Part shown: positions 1 through 12,382 of the stretch, in pieces | Position numbering within the stretch: position 1 is the stretch's first letter | How the letters are laid out: each line of letters starts with the position of its first letter | Assembly (NCBI RefSeq): GCF_000183745.1 | Contig: NC_014761.1 | Coordinates: forward strand, 1,364,001-1,428,000 | Direction of reading: 5' to 3' | Length of the DNA: 64,000 nt | From: Oceanithermus profundus DSM 14977 | Lineage (GTDB): Bacteria; Deinococcota; Deinococci; Deinococcales; Marinithermaceae | Position numbers and translations under genes: made by a program | The notes under the pieces: model-generated | Seen by the model: only the letters and a program-made list of their open reading frames with translations | Database searches by the model: none | What the model was told of the DNA's origin: nothing

Positions 1-1043
1 TCAGCGCGTAGTGGTCGCACGTGGCGCCATGTTGGGCTCATGCTACCGCCGCCGCAGGGGCGGCGTCAACGTAATGGGGATGTGGGGTGCAGGGGGCGGG
101 GTGTGGGCCGGTCATGCATCGGCGATAGACGTTTGTATCACATCGCGCCAACAACCCCCGTCCCGGCCGGAGGGCGAGAAAACAGCCGGACAACATAACA
201 CCGGCCACGGCTTGGCGACCCGGTCTGGACCCCGGCTTCCGCTGGGGTGACGAAGTTTTGTCGTGAGTGCTATTGTTGGGGGCTTGTAAATACCCTGCCC
301 AAAACGCAACTAAACAACCTCGCCGGTTCGTTCATTTTCGTCATTCCAGCCAAGCAGGCCCTTGGCGTGCGCGAGCTGGAATCCAGAGCGTAAAGCACGG
401 TGAGCGCTTCGTTTTTGTCTGATGACGACTCTTGAAAACCTCCCCCTTGGGGGAGGTGGCCGCAGGCCGGAGGGGGGTTGTTTGCTGGAATGCCGGATGT
501 GGGGTGCAGGGGGTGGGGTGTGGGCCGGTCATGCATCGGCGATTTACGTTTGGCTTCTGCTGCGCCAACAACCCCCACCCCGGCCCTCCCCCAGGGGAGG
601 GAGGTTCGTTTTCGCGGCGACCTAGCCGTGGATTTTGGGCGCGGCATGGGGCCGATGGGTCGGCTTCGCCGGGAAGTGGGCTGTAGGGGGTGGGAGGTGG
701 GAAAATCAAGCTTCGTATCCGAGCTTCCGCCCACGACCTCGTCAGCAGACTTATTTTGAACAAAACCTACATCCCACACCCCACCTCCTACCTCCCGTTT
801 TCCCGTTCCCCGGACGACCGAGGCAACTAGCCGAGGGAGATCCGGGGTCCATGCTGTACGAACAGCCGAGGTTTCGTTGCCGTTGACGGGACCACCACAG
901 GCTACAAGCTACGAGCTACAGGCCCTCACACGAGCCAGGCGGGCATGCAGGCCCGCCCCTACCACGAACTGCGCACCACGAACCGATCGGGCGGGGGCAC
1001 GGGCCCGCCTACGCTGCCTGCACCGCGCCCGATGCACCCTTCC
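1..1043. repeat. Intergenic repeat region upstream of dnaJ
   Basis: No convincing gene lies here; the short reading frames follow repeat sequence. It holds a partial copy (about 77-175) and a fuller copy (about 425-765) of a dispersed element. The element is marked by the hairpin CCTCCCCCTTGGGGGAGG, runs such as GTGGGGTGCAGGGGGTGGGG, and the segment CGGCTTCGCCGGGAAGTGGG. A second family, with CAGGCCCGCCCCTACCACGA, spans about 935-1030. Around 340-388 an ATTCCAGC...GCTGGAAT hairpin is present. Both families recur in inverted orientation at 6540-7085. Confidence 0.75.
425..765 (+). repeat. Dispersed repeat R, full copy
   Basis: About 340 bases that align along their whole length with the reverse complement of 6755-7085. 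Identity by eye is high, with scattered substitutions and only small indels. Shared blocks include ACCTCCCCCTTGGGGGAGGT, the GATGGGTCGGCTTCGCCGGG segment and GGTGGGAAAATCAAGCTTCG. It carries several hairpins and no open reading frame with protein-like features. Confidence 0.85.
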
Positions 1044-1072
1044 TTGCCTTTTCCCAGCCGCCTCGTTAACGT
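1044..1072 (+). promoter_or_regulatory. dnaJ promoter, leaderless type
   Basis: TTGCCT (1044-1049), 17-base spacer, then TAACGT (1067-1072). The -10 box ends 7 bases before the ATG at 1080, so the transcript should start at or next to the start codon. This matches the TANNNT leaderless arrangement known in Deinococcus-Thermus and fixes the start codon. Confidence 0.65.
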
Positions 1073-1079
1073 AAATAGG

Positions 1080-2159
1080 ATGAAGGACTACTACGCCGTT
1101 CTGGGCGTATCCCGAGACGCCAGCCAGGAGGAGATCAAGAAGGCCTACCGCAAGCTGGCGCTCAAGTACCACCCCGACAAGAACCCGGGCGACCCCGGCG
1201 CCGAAGAGCGCTTCAAGGAGATCAACGAGGCCTACGCGGTGCTCTCCGACCCCGAGCAACGGGCCCGCTACGACCGCTTCGGCACCGCCGACCCGCGCCA
1301 GGCCCACCCGGCCGACCCGGGGGTGGGCGACCTTTTCGACCTGCTGGGGCAGATGTTCGGTTTCAACGTGGGCGGGTCCAGGAGCAGCGGACCCCGGCGG
1401 GGCGAGGACCTGGAGGCGGTGGTCGAGGTCAGCCTGGAGCAGGCGGCCAAAGGCGGCGAGGTGGAGGTCCGCTACCGCCGGCTGGTCCTTTGCGAGGCCT
1501 GCGGCGGCGCCGGCGGCGAGCAGCAGCCCTGCCCCACCTGCGGCGGCGCCGGGCGGGTGCGCCAGGTGCAGCAGAGCCTCTTCGGCCAGTTCGTCACCGA
1601 GTCGGCTTGCCCCCACTGCCGCGGCCGCGGCTACCTGCTGCGCGAGACCTGCCCCACCTGCGGCGGGCGCGGGCGGCTGGAAAAGCAGGAGCGGATCAAG
1701 GTCACCCTTCCCGCAGGGATGGACGAAGACGACCTGCTGCGCGTTCCCGGCGGCGGCAACCAGGCCGCCGGCGGCGCGGGCGACCTCTACGTGCGGGTGC
1801 GCATCCGGCCGCACCCCGAGCTCCGGCGCGAGGGCAAGCACCTGATCTACACGCTCAAGCTGGGCCTGGCCCAGGCGGCGCTGGGCAGCCAGGTGCACGT
1901 GCCCACGCTCGACGGCGCGGTTCCGCTCGACGTGCCCCCGGGCACCGAACAGGGCGCCGTCTTCGAGCTGGAGGGCAAGGGCCTGCCCGACCCCCGCGGC
2001 GGCCGCCCCGGCCATCTGCGCGTGGTCGTCGAACTCGAAGTGCCCAAGAAGCTTTCTCCCCGCGCCCGTGAACTGCTGCGCGCCTACGCCGAAGAGGTGG
2101 GCGAGGAGGTGCCCGCCGAAGGCTGGTGGGAGAAGGTGCGGAAGAAGATATTCAAGTAA
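1080..2159 (+). CDS. dnaJ: Chaperone protein DnaJ
   Basis: A 359-residue Hsp40 co-chaperone that stimulates DnaK ATPase and delivers unfolded client proteins. The J domain covers about residues 1-70 with the HPD motif (KYHPDKN). A short linker lacks the usual long Gly/Phe stretch. The zinc-binding domain (about residues 137-200) has four CxxCxGxG-type repeats ([32 protein letters not shown]). The C-terminal substrate-binding domain follows. An in-frame extension to 945 exists, but the -10 box 7 bases before ATG 1080 and the canonical [10 protein letters not shown] opening decide the start. It stands alone, without dnaK or grpE. Confidence 0.96.
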   Translation: MKDYYAVLGVSRDASQEEIKKAYRKLALKYHPDKNPGDPGAEERFKEINEAYAVLSDPEQRARYDRFGTADPRQAHPADPGVGDLFDLLGQMFGFNVGGSRSSGPRRGEDLEAVVEVSLEQAAKGGEVEVRYRRLVLCEACGGAGGEQQPCPTCGGAGRVRQVQQSLFGQFVTESACPHCRGRGYLLRETCPTCGGRGRLEKQERIKVTLPAGMDEDDLLRVPGGGNQAAGGAGDLYVRVRIRPHPELRREGKHLIYTLKLGLAQAALGSQVHVPTLDGAVPLDVPPGTEQGAVFELEGKGLPDPRGGRPGHLRVVVELEVPKKLSPRARELLRAYAEEVGEEVPAEGWWEKVRKKIFK

Positions 2160-2286
2160 GCGGGGTGTGGGTTGTAGGAGGTGGGGTGTAGGACCTGCAC
2201 ATAAGCATTGTTGAGACAGGCTGGCCGCTTGTCGGTCGCATAAATATCCATTACGATGTTGGAAGCGCCGGGAGGCGCGGTTTACT
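2160..2286 (+). promoter_or_regulatory. carB upstream region with promoter
   Basis: The first 35 bases are a fragment of the dispersed repeat (GTGGGTTGTAGGAGGTGGGG). A promoter-like pair follows: TTGTCG (2229-2234), 17 bases, TACGAT (2252-2257). A GGAGGCG ribosome-binding site precedes the carB ATG. No PyrR or other attenuator was recognised. Confidence 0.5.
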
Positions 2287-5361
<3,075 letters not shown>

Positions 5362-5384
5362 TTCGGACGCTCGAGAAAGAAAGG

Positions 5385-5405
5385 GAGGGCCGCGGCCCTC
5401 CTTGA
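5385..5405. terminator. Convergent terminator between carB and usp
   Basis: Palindrome GGAGGGCCGCGGCCCTCC. Read on the minus strand it is followed by a T-rich run (CCCTTTCTTTC), and on the plus strand by TTGATT. It lies between the convergent ends of carB and the stress-protein gene and could serve both. Confidence 0.65.
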
Positions 5406-5425
5406 TTCATGAGCCCGCACGGGCC

Positions 5426-5833
5426 TCAGTCGCCGCAGGGCACGACGAGCACCGGCACCTTGGCGAGCTGCACCACGCCGGCGGTGGTGGAGCCCAACAG
5501 CAGCCGCCGCAGCATGCCGCCGCCCTGGCGCCCCATGACGATGCGGTCGTACCCGGTCTCCGCTTCCGAAACGATCGCCTCGACGGGGTGCTCGCCCCGC
5601 ACCAGCAACCCCTTGGCGAACAGGCCCGCCGCCTCGGCCTTCTTCACGGCCTCCTTCAACACCTCGTCCTCCTCTTCGGAAAGCTCGGGCGTGGGAACGA
5701 GGGTGCTGGGGCTGTAGAGCACGTGCAGAAACGCCAGGCCCGCGCCCAGCGCGGCGGCCTCGCGAATCGCGAACTCGACGGCCTTCTCCGCGCAGGGGCT
5801 GCCGTCCGTCGGTACCAGGATCATCTTGCCCAT
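5426..5833 (-). CDS. Universal stress protein (UspA family)
   Basis: A 135-residue single-domain Usp. It opens MGKMILVPTDGS, the usual first strand and loop. It carries the ATP-binding pattern G-x2-G-x9-G-S in GRQGGGMLRRLLLGST near the C terminus, so it probably belongs to the nucleotide-binding subgroup. The start at 5833 is chosen because AGAGGAGGG lies just upstream; an extension to 5854 is less likely. A TACAAT box (5853-5858) lies 19 bases upstream, directly against the rplS terminator. The exact stress role is unknown. Confidence 0.9.
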   Translation of the reverse strand: MGKMILVPTDGSPCAEKAVEFAIREAAALGAGLAFLHVLYSPSTLVPTPELSEEEDEVLKEAVKKAEAAGLFAKGLLVRGEHPVEAIVSEAETGYDRIVMGRQGGGMLRRLLLGSTTAGVVQLAKVPVLVVPCGD

Positions 5834-5860
5834 GGTGCCCTCCTCTGTCCTCATTGTAGG

Positions 5861-5885
5861 AAAAACCCCGCGCCGAAGCGCGGGG
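5861..5885 (-). terminator. rplS terminator
   Basis: On the minus strand, CCCCGCGCTTCGGCGCGGGG followed by TTTTT: a classic intrinsic terminator with a TTCG-type loop 20 bases after the rplS stop. Confidence 0.85.
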
Positions 5886-5905
5886 CGAACGTCTGCGAAC
5901 GGGGG

Positions 5906-6370
5906 TCAGGCCTCTTCGGAGGCCGGCGCCTCGGCCTTCTTCTTGGCCTTCTTTTTCTTCTTGCCGCCCGCGGCCTTGGCTGCAGCGTAGGCCTCGGCGG
6001 CCTTCTGGGTGCGCTTGCGGTCGGGCTTGATGCGGGCCGCCTTGCCGCGCAGCTCGCGCAGGTAGTAGGGGCGGGCCTGCCGCACCTTGCCGTAGCTGAC
6101 GACCTCGACCTTGTCGATCAGCGGCGAATGGAAGGGGAAGATGCGCTCCACGCCCTCGCCGTAGGAAACCTTGCGCACGGTGAAGGTGGAGTTGAGGCCG
6201 TTGCGGTGGATCTTGATGACCACGCCCTCGAAGGCCTGCAGGCGCTCGCGCTTGCCCTCGACGACGCGGTAGGTCACGCGCACGGTGTCGCCCGAGCGAA
6301 ACTCGGGGATCCCTTCGCGGTAGTGGGGTTGTTCGACGGCCTTGAGCAGGGCACCACGGTTCAGCTTCAT
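5906..6370 (-). CDS. rplS: 50S ribosomal protein L19
   Basis: A 154-residue L19, a protein at the interface of the 30S and 50S subunits. The core runs from [14 protein letters not shown] through the [12 protein letters not shown] and FEGVVI segments to the [16 protein letters not shown] end. The roughly 45-residue tail is rich in Ala and Lys ([11 protein letters not shown]), a basic extension beyond the core. Start 6370 is set by the MKLNRG opening and GGAAAGGAGAAACCC upstream. In many bacteria rplS follows trmD; here the two are about 1 kb apart because repeat sequence lies between them. Confidence 0.96.
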   Translation of the reverse strand: MKLNRGALLKAVEQPHYREGIPEFRSGDTVRVTYRVVEGKRERLQAFEGVVIKIHRNGLNSTFTVRKVSYGEGVERIFPFHSPLIDKVEVVSYGKVRQARPYYLRELRGKAARIKPDRKRTQKAAEAYAAAKAAGGKKKKKAKKKAEAPASEEA

Positions 6371-6754
6371 GGGTTTCTCCTTTCCAGCGGAACCCCGTGG
6401 GTTCATGGACAAGTCATGGGAATCGCGCCCCTGTGGGGGCAACACCGGTCAGTATACAGGCCATTTTGCACCGGCGTCAAACTTTGCGGGGTCGGCCTCT
6501 TCCCGGCCTGGAAACGCGTGCGCGGCGCAGAAGGGGCAGCCCAGTCGGTGCGCAGTACGTGGGGCGCAGCACGCCGTAGGGGCGGGCCCGCGGGCCCGCC
6601 CGATCAGTTCGAGATACCTGGCGCATCGTAGGGGCGGACCTGCCTGCCCGCCTGCGGCGTCGTAACGCGGGCCGGTGACGATGGTCGGCGACGGCGAAGG
6701 CGCGCCGTCCTCGATCGAACGTCCGGTGGCGGTAGGGGTGCAGGTTTTTCTTCG
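6371..6754. repeat. Intergenic region with inverted copy of repeat family S
   Basis: No gene supported. About 6540-6660 holds GC-rich segments (GGGGCGGGCCCGCGGGCCCGCCC and GTAGGGGCGGACCTGCCTGCCCGCC) that match, in inverse orientation, the block upstream of dnaJ at about 935-1030. They include shared GTGCGCAGTACGTGG/CGAACTGCGCACCACG-like wording. Confidence 0.6.
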
Positions 6755-7085
6755 AAGAAGCCTGCCGACGGGGTCGTGGGCAGCAGGCCGGATACGAAGC
6801 TTGATTTTCCCACCTCCCACCCCCTACAACCCACTTCCCGGCGAAGCCGACCCATCGGGCCCATGCCGCGCTCAGAATCCACGGTTTGGTTGTCGCGAAA
6901 ACGAACCTCCCTCCCCTGGGGGAGGGTTGGGGTGGGGGTTGTGGGCTCTGCAGAAGCCAGATGCCGGTTGCCGATACGTGACCGCCCCACACCCTACGTC
7001 CCACCCCCTACATCCCACATCCGGCATTTCGGCAAACAACCCCCCTCCGGCCTGCGGCCACCTCCCCCAAGGGGGAGGTAGAAAA
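6755..7085 (-). repeat. Dispersed repeat R, inverted full copy
   Basis: Reverse complement of the element at 425-765, collinear over about 330 bases. It ends in the same ACCTCCCCCTTGGGGGAGGT hairpin (7060-7080) and contains the same CGGCTTCGCCGGGAAGTGGG block. Together with the inner S repeats it places dnaJ-carB-usp-rplS between nested inverted repeats. Confidence 0.85.
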
Positions 7086-7385
7086 GCCGTTCGTGGCATC
7101 GGGTAGACAGCAAGGACATGCCGACAGAGGCCGCCTGCTCTAAGAATGACGTCTCAAAACTGCCACTAAACAAGAACGAAGCGGTCAGCATGCTCTAAGC
7201 TCTGGATCCCCCCGCTTTCGCGGGGCGGGTCCAGCTCTTGCAGGCCTACGACCCGCTTGGCTGGAACACGAGAATATTCATTCGCCAGGCGGCCCAAATC
7301 CTGCTGCCCAACCGCTTCGCTTCACATCTCGTTTTTCTCGTTGACCGACCTACCGCGAACCACAAGCCACGGATCATAAGCCGCT
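7086..7385. other. Intergenic region downstream of trmD
   Basis: No gene seen. It contains a hairpin, CTGGATCCCCCCGCTTTCGCGGGGCGGGTCCAG (7201-7233), of the same style as the ATTCCAGC...GCTGGAAT hairpin near 340-388. No clear intrinsic terminator for trmD was found. Confidence 0.5.
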
Positions 7386-8111
7386 TTATTCTGCTTCTTC
7401 GTCCAGCTCGGCCAGCCAACGCAGGTCCTCTTCGGTGAGGGGGGCGGACTTCAGAAGCTCGGGGCGGCGCTCGAGGGTGCGGCGCAGCGCCTCGCGACGG
7501 CGCCACTCGGCCACCTTGCCGTGGTGGCCGCTCGTGAGCACCTCGGGTACCTTGAGCCCGCGGAACTCGGGCGGCCGGGTGTACTGGGGGTAGTCAAGCA
7601 GGCCCCACGAAAACGAGTCGAGCCGGTGGCTCTCGGGGTCGCCCAGGACCCCGGGCACCAGCCGCGCGGTGGCCTCGATAACGGCCAGCGCCGCCACCTC
7701 GCCGCCCATGAGCACGAAGTCGCCGATCGAAACCTCACGGGTCACGAAGTTCTCGACCCGGGCGTCGATGCCCTCGTAACGGCCGCTGACGAGAACGAGG
7801 TGCTCCTTGGCGGCCAGCTCCTCGGCCAGGGGCTGGCGGAAGGGCTCGCCGGCCGGGGTGAGCAGGATCACCTCGTCGGCGGGGAGCTGATCTTCGATCG
7901 CCCCTAGCACCACGTCGGGGCGCAGCACCATGCCCGCGCCGCCGCCGTAGGGGTAGTCGTCCACCTGGCGGTGCTTGCCTGGGGCGTAGTCGCGGATGTC
8001 GCGGATATCGATCTGGATCAGGCCGCGCTGGATGGCCTTGGCCAGGAGCGCCTCTTCGGTCCAGGGCTGGATGAGGCGGGGGAACAGGGTGAGGACGGTG
8101 TACCGGAGCAC
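7386..8111 (-). CDS. trmD: tRNA (guanine-N1-)-methyltransferase TrmD
   Basis: A 241-residue SPOUT-class enzyme that methylates G37 next to the anticodon, preventing +1 frameshifting, with S-adenosylmethionine as donor. The trefoil-knot segments are visible: [21 protein letters not shown] and [13 protein letters not shown] start at 8111 is chosen, 2 bases after the rimM stop, because it gives the family opening (M)[10 protein letters not shown]. An in-frame extension to 8468 is an artefact of reading through rimM. It is last in the ffh-rpsP-khpA-rimM-trmD operon. Confidence 0.95.
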   Translation of the reverse strand: MLRYTVLTLFPRLIQPWTEEALLAKAIQRGLIQIDIRDIRDYAPGKHRQVDDYPYGGGAGMVLRPDVVLGAIEDQLPADEVILLTPAGEPFRQPLAEELAAKEHLVLVSGRYEGIDARVENFVTREVSIGDFVLMGGEVAALAVIEATARLVPGVLGDPESHRLDSFSWGLLDYPQYTRPPEFRGLKVPEVLTSGHHGKVAEWRRREALRRTLERRPELLKSAPLTEEDLRWLAELDEEAE

Positions 8112-8113
8112 CG

Positions 8114-8590
8114 CTACTCCAACAGCCCCTCGGGGGGCTCGACGAGGCGCACCGCCCCCTCGGCGACCTCGACGTAGGGGGCCTGCAGGGGGACGAGCAG
8201 CCGGCGCGCGCCCCTGCGCACGACGAGCACGTCCTGGGCCCCGGTGTCCATCACGTCCACGACCTCGCCCAGGGGTTCCTCCCCCAGAAAGACCGGCAGG
8301 CCAACGAGCTGGAAGTAGTACCAGCCCCCTTCGGGTTCGGGCAGGTTCTCTGGCTCGAGCAGGACGTCGAGGCCCGCAAGCTCCTCGGCCGCTTCGCGCG
8401 ACTCCACGCCGACGAAGTAAACGACCAGGTCTTCCCCCAGGGGCTCCACGCGCGCCACGGCGCGCCATCCCAGACCCTCGAGGTAGACCCGGGGCTGGTC
8501 GAGCAACGCTTCGGGGGCCTCGCTGCGGAACTTCAGGCCGCCCCGCAGGGCGTGCGGCCTGCCCAGGCGACCGATGCGAACCAGGTTCAC
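8114..8590 (-). CDS. rimM: 16S rRNA processing protein RimM
   Basis: A 158-residue 30S maturation factor that binds S19 and helps assemble the 30S head. The N-terminal RimM domain begins [18 protein letters not shown]. The C-terminal PRC barrel holds [17 protein letters not shown] and ends in the PYV segment. Its start overlaps the khpA stop by 4 bases (ATGA type), showing translational coupling. The rpsP-khpA-rimM-trmD order is widespread in bacteria. Confidence 0.94.
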   Translation of the reverse strand: MNLVRIGRLGRPHALRGGLKFRSEAPEALLDQPRVYLEGLGWRAVARVEPLGEDLVVYFVGVESREAAEELAGLDVLLEPENLPEPEGGWYYFQLVGLPVFLGEEPLGEVVDVMDTGAQDVLVVRRGARRLLVPLQAPYVEVAEGAVRLVEPPEGLLE

Positions 8591-8805
8591 CGCACCTCGA
8601 CGGAAACCTTACCGCGAGCGAAAGCGCGCACCACCGTGCGGATGCTCTCGATCACCCGGCCGCGGCGTCCGATGATGCGGCCCTTCTCCTCGGCCGGCAC
8701 CTCGATGTAGTAGACGACCCCGCCCTTGGCGCGGCGTTCCTCCACCCGCACGCCCTCCGGGTGGTCCACCACGGCCTTGGCCAGGTATTCAACGACCTCG
8801 CGCAT
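8587..8805 (-). CDS. khpA: KH-domain RNA-binding protein KhpA
   Basis: A 72-residue single KH domain. The RNA-binding GxxG loop is present as [13 protein letters not shown]. Proteins of this family (YlqC/KhpA) bind structured RNAs, often with KhpB, and affect translation and cell-length control in Gram-positives; the role here is inferred. Its ATG shares one base with the rpsP stop (TGATG), so it is coupled to rpsP, and its own end overlaps rimM. Confidence 0.92.
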   Translation of the reverse strand: MREVVEYLAKAVVDHPEGVRVEERRAKGGVVYYIEVPAEEKGRIIGRRGRVIESIRTVVRAFARGKVSVEVR

Positions 8806-9107
8806 CAGGATTCGGCGGCGGCTTCCTCGGCAGCGGCTCCCTCGGCGGGGGCGGGTTCGCCCTTGCGGTAGACACCTGCGAGCTTGAGGATGCGGCGCGC
8901 GGTGTTCGTGGGCTGGGCGCCGACGGAAAGCCAGTAACGGGCGCGCTCGACGTCGACCTTGTACCAGTTCGGGGTGGTCTTGCGGGGATCGTAGTACCCG
9001 ATCTTCTCGATGTACTTGCCGTCGCGCTTCCGGCGCACGTCGGTCACGACGATGCGGTAGTGGGGGTTGAACTTCGAACCGAAACGAGCCAAACGAATCT
9101 TTACCAT
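8805..9107 (-). CDS. rpsP: 30S ribosomal protein S16
   Basis: A 100-residue S16, an early 30S assembly protein. The opening [20 protein letters not shown] and the [15 protein letters not shown] segment are diagnostic. The tail is Ala/Glu rich. Start 9107 rather than 9128 is set by homology and by AGGAGGTAG upstream. It follows ffh by 7 bases and is coupled to khpA. Confidence 0.96.
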   Translation of the reverse strand: MVKIRLARFGSKFNPHYRIVVTDVRRKRDGKYIEKIGYYDPRKTTPNWYKVDVERARYWLSVGAQPTNTARRILKLAGVYRKGEPAPAEGAAAEEAAAES

Positions 9108-9114
9108 GGGCGTT

Positions 9115-10419
9115 CTACCTCCTGCCAAAGAAACCGCGGCGCTTGCGCGGGCTCTTGGCGAGCGTTTTCATCATGCCCTTCGTCTCCTCGAAGGTCTTGA
9201 TGAGCCGGTTGATCTCCTGCACGCTGGTGCCGCTGCCTCTGGCGATGCGGCGCCGGCGCGAGGCGTTGAGGATCCGCGGGTTCCTGCGCTCCGCGGGGGT
9301 CATGGACTGGATGATGGCCTCCAGGTGTTTGGTGGCCTTGGGGTCGAGCTGGAAGTTCTGGGGCAGGGCGCGGCTGAGGCCCGGGATCATCTTGATCAGC
9401 TCCGTCATCGAGCCCATCTTCTGGATCTGCTTCATCTGGGCGAGCAGGTCGTTGAGGTCGAACTCGTGCGGGGCCTTGTCGGGCTCTTCCAGCTCGGCGG
9501 CCTGGGCGCGCTCCATCAGCGTCTGGATGTCGCCCATGCCGAGGATGCGCTGGGCCAGGCGGTCGGGGTAGAAGGGCTCGAGGCCGTCGAGCTTCTCGGA
9601 GGTGCCGCCGAAGTAGATGGGCTTGCCGGTGACGTAGCGGGCGCTGAGCGCCGCGCCGCCGCGGGCGTCGCCGTCGAGCTTGGTGAGGATGAGGCCGGAC
9701 ACGCCGATGCGCTCGTCGAAGGTGCGGGAGACGCCCAGCGCCTCCTGCCCCATCATGGCGTCGACGACGAGCAGGGTCTCGGTAGGCTCGAGCTCGTCCT
9801 TGAGCTGGGCCAGCTCGTCCATCAGGGCCTCGTCGATCTGCAAGCGGCCCGCGGTGTCGACGATGACCAGGTCGCGGTAGTCCTTCGCCAGGTGCTCGCG
9901 CAGGCGGCGCGCGGTCTCGGCCGGCTTCTCGCCGTTTTGCACCTCCAGCACCGGCACCCCCACCTGTTCGGCGAGGATGCGCAGCTGGTCGCGGGCGGCG
10001 GGGCGCTGGGTGTCGGCGGCCACCAGTAGCGGCCGGCGGCCCTTGCTCTTGTAGAGCCGGGCCAGCTTGCCGGCGGCGGTCGTCTTACCGGTGCCCTGGA
10101 GGCCGACCAGGAACCATACGTTGCCCTCGTGCTTAAGCTCGGGCTGCTTGGGCTCCGAGCCCAAAAGCTCCTTGAGCTCGTCGTAGACGATGGTGTAGAT
10201 CTGCTCCGCGGGGGTCAGCGACTCGTAGACCTTCTGCCCCAGGGCCTTTTCCTGAACGCGTTTGGTGAAGGCCTTGGCCACCTCGAAGTTGACGTCGGCC
10301 TCGAGCAGGCTCATGCGGATCTCGCGCATGACCTTCTTGAGGTCGGCCTCGCCGATGCGCCCGCGGCCGCGCAGGCCGTCGAGCGTTTGTTGTAGTCTGC
10401 GACTCAGGTTCTCGAACAT
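9115..10419 (-). CDS. ffh: Signal recognition particle protein Ffh
   Basis: A 434-residue SRP54 GTPase that, with 4.5S RNA, brings nascent membrane proteins to the FtsY receptor. The N domain is at about residues 1-90. The G domain has [15 protein letters not shown] (P loop), DTAGRL and [10 protein letters not shown]. The methionine-rich M domain follows ([28 protein letters not shown] motif), with a basic tail [13 protein letters not shown]. It is first in the operon and preceded by a good sigma-A-type promoter. Confidence 0.97.
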   Translation of the reverse strand: MFENLSRRLQQTLDGLRGRGRIGEADLKKVMREIRMSLLEADVNFEVAKAFTKRVQEKALGQKVYESLTPAEQIYTIVYDELKELLGSEPKQPELKHEGNVWFLVGLQGTGKTTAAGKLARLYKSKGRRPLLVAADTQRPAARDQLRILAEQVGVPVLEVQNGEKPAETARRLREHLAKDYRDLVIVDTAGRLQIDEALMDELAQLKDELEPTETLLVVDAMMGQEALGVSRTFDERIGVSGLILTKLDGDARGGAALSARYVTGKPIYFGGTSEKLDGLEPFYPDRLAQRILGMGDIQTLMERAQAAELEEPDKAPHEFDLNDLLAQMKQIQKMGSMTELIKMIPGLSRALPQNFQLDPKATKHLEAIIQSMTPAERRNPRILNASRRRRIARGSGTSVQEINRLIKTFEETKGMMKTLAKSPRKRRGFFGRR

Positions 10420-10446
10420 GACCCTCCAGGCTCCAGGCCAGCGCTA

Positions 10447-10476
10447 AGCATAGCCCCACGACCTTGAGCGTGTCAA
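10447..10476 (-). promoter_or_regulatory. Promoter of the ffh-trmD operon
   Basis: On the minus strand TTGACA (10476-10471), 18-base spacer, TATGCT (10452-10447), 28 bases before the ffh ATG. Confidence 0.75.
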
Positions 10477-10630
10477 CCGCAATTTATCTGAGGTTTTAAG
10501 CGATGCGCCCAACGCGGTATGCGCCCTTGCCCACGCGGTTATCCAGCGTCGTGCAAACGGAGGATTTCGCGGCACGTGTTAGACTGAGCTTTGGCTTTCT
10601 CTAAGCCGAATCCCCGCTGCAGGAGGCTCC

Positions 10631-11995
10631 ATGCGGACCCAGGTGCGCGAAAACTTGTTCGACTCCCTGACCCGCGCCCTGCAAAAGGGGGACGTGGCCC
10701 TCGTGCAGTCGCTGGGCGACAAGATCCACCCGCAGGAGATCCTGGAGCACTGGGACGACCTTCCGGGCGAACACCAGTACGTCCTCCTCACCTACCTGGA
10801 CGCCGAAGCCGCCGCCCAGGTCTTCAGCGAGCTCGACCCCGAGGACCAGGCGGAGTTCCTGGAAACCCTGCCGCCCTGGCGGGTGCGCCAGATCCTCGAA
10901 GAGCTCGACCCCGACGACCTGACCGACGCCCTCCAGGCGGTCGAGGAGGAAGACCCGGCCCTGGCGCGCCAGCTGAAGGAGTGGCTCGACCCCAAGACGC
11001 GGGCCGAGGTCGAGGCGCTCTCCGCCTACGACGAGGACGACGCCGGCGGGCTGATGACGCCGGAGTACGTGGCCGTGCGTGCGGGGATGACCGTCGACGA
11101 GGTGCTGCAGTTTCTCCGGCGCGCCGCCCCCGACGCCGAGACGGTCTACTACCTCTACGTCCTCGACGACGAAGGGCACCTCGTCGGGGTGCTCAGCCTG
11201 CGGGACCTGATCGTGGCCGACCCTTCGATGCGGGTGGCCGAGATCATGAACCCCGACGTCATCCACGTGACCACGGGAACCGACCAGGAAGAGGTGGCGC
11301 GGGTGATGGCCGACTACGACCTCACCGTCGTTCCCGTCACCGACGATGCAGGCCGGCTCGTGGGCATCGTGACCATCGACGACGTCATCGACGTGCTCGA
11401 GGAAGAGGCCACCGAGGACATCCACCGCCTGGGCGCGGTCGACGCCCCCGAGCTCGTCTACAGCCGCTCGAACGCCTGGGAACTGTGGAGCGCCCGCGCC
11501 CGCTGGCTGGTCATCCTGATCGTCACCGGCATGTTCACCTCCACGATCCTGGCGGGCTTCTCGTCGGTGCTCGAGGCCACGACGGCGCTGGCCTTCTACA
11601 TCCCGGTGCTCCTCGGCACCGGCGGCAACACCGGAAACCAGTCGTCCACGCTGATCGTGCGCGCCCTGGCCACCCGCGACATCGACCTGAGCGACTGGCC
11701 GCGCGTGCTCTTCAAGGAGCTGGGCGTCGGCGTCCTCCTGGGCCTCACCCTCTCGGCGCTGATCGCCCTCAAGGTGGCCCTCGACGGCTACCTGGGCGTC
11801 ACGCCGGTGGTGGCGCTGGCGCTCTTCCTGCTCGTCATCGTCGCCAACCTGGCGGGCGCGCTGCTGCCGATCGTGCTGGAAAAGCTGGGGCTGGACCCGG
11901 CCCTCATCTCGAACCCGCTCATCGCCACCATCTCCGACGTCTCCGGCCTCGTCATCTACCTGAGCGTGGCGCGCGTGCTCCTGGGGGTGGGGTGA
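10631..11995 (+). CDS. mgtE: Magnesium transporter MgtE
   Basis: A 454-residue channel-type Mg2+ transporter, almost the length of the structurally known Thermus thermophilus protein. The cytosolic N domain is at about residues 1-130, rich in Asp/Glu. Two CBS domains lie at about 135-255 (MTPEYVAVRAGMTVDEV and IMNPDVIHVTTGTDQEEV). Five transmembrane helices follow from about residue 285. The signature GGNTGNQSSTL and the final-helix Asp (ISDVSGLVIY), which lines the pore in the Thermus structure, are present. Acidic residues in the N/CBS part form the Mg sensor in the family. TTAGACT near 10575 may be its -10 region. The next gene overlaps it by 4 bases. Confidence 0.96.
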   Translation: MRTQVRENLFDSLTRALQKGDVALVQSLGDKIHPQEILEHWDDLPGEHQYVLLTYLDAEAAAQVFSELDPEDQAEFLETLPPWRVRQILEELDPDDLTDALQAVEEEDPALARQLKEWLDPKTRAEVEALSAYDEDDAGGLMTPEYVAVRAGMTVDEVLQFLRRAAPDAETVYYLYVLDDEGHLVGVLSLRDLIVADPSMRVAEIMNPDVIHVTTGTDQEEVARVMADYDLTVVPVTDDAGRLVGIVTIDDVIDVLEEEATEDIHRLGAVDAPELVYSRSNAWELWSARARWLVILIVTGMFTSTILAGFSSVLEATTALAFYIPVLLGTGGNTGNQSSTLIVRALATRDIDLSDWPRVLFKELGVGVLLGLTLSALIALKVALDGYLGVTPVVALALFLLVIVANLAGALLPIVLEKLGLDPALISNPLIATISDVSGLVIYLSVARVLLGVG

Positions 11996-12381
11996 AGCCG
12001 GAGGTCGTCGTCGAGTGGTCCAAGGGCCGCCGGGAGCGCTGGGAGTGGCGGGACGGCGCCTTCACCTACAGGCGCGAAGGCGTCGCCGCCCCGGTCAACT
12101 ACGGCTTTCTCCCCGATGTCTTGAATCCCGCCGACGGCGAGGAGGTGGACGCGGTGGTGCTGGGGCCGCCGCTCCCGCCGAAATCGCGAACGCGCGCCCC
12201 GTTGGTGGGGCTTCTGTGGCTCGCCGACGGCGACCACAAGCTCGTGCTCGCCCCGGGCGGCGGCCCGTACCTGGAAGACGAGGCCGCCCTCCTGGCCTGG
12301 TTCGAACCCGAGCGCCGCGCCCGGCTGGAGTGTGAATCCGCAGCGCGGGAGTGGCTGGAAAAACTGGGTTACCAAAGCTAG
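11992..12381 (+). CDS. Short family I inorganic pyrophosphatase-like protein
   Basis: 129 residues, starting at a GTG that overlaps the mgtE stop (GTGA), hence translationally coupled. The segment APVNYGFLPDVLNPADGEEVDAVVL aligns with the family I pyrophosphatase signature (YPCNYGYI...DGDPVDVLV in E. coli). The three-Asp metal site D-G-D-P-x-D is changed to D-G-E-E-V-D, so the middle Asp is Glu. Downstream DGDHKLVL matches the second Asp/Lys cluster. It is shorter than classical enzymes (about 175 residues) and lacks part of their N terminus. It could be a true Mg-dependent pyrophosphatase, or a homologue with another role tied to MgtE. I am sure of the homology, not of activity. Confidence 0.75.
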   Translation: MKPEVVVEWSKGRRERWEWRDGAFTYRREGVAAPVNYGFLPDVLNPADGEEVDAVVLGPPLPPKSRTRAPLVGLLWLADGDHKLVLAPGGGPYLEDEAALLAWFEPERRARLECESAAREWLEKLGYQS

Positions 12382-12382
12382 C

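Noticed and set aside
11-886. Several 65-169-codon frames in the region before dnaJ
   Set aside because: They follow repeat R sequence, repeat between copies and contain no signal, domain or ribosome-binding site.
7386-8468. Long N-terminal form of TrmD (360 residues)
   Set aside because: The first 119 codons read through rimM in another frame and are Arg/Gly-rich shadow; the GTG at 8111 gives the family length.
10420-10630. A magnesium (M-box) riboswitch before mgtE
   Set aside because: The 210-base gap holds the ffh promoter and a simple leader; I found none of the conserved M-box segments, and there is no terminator with a T run before mgtE.
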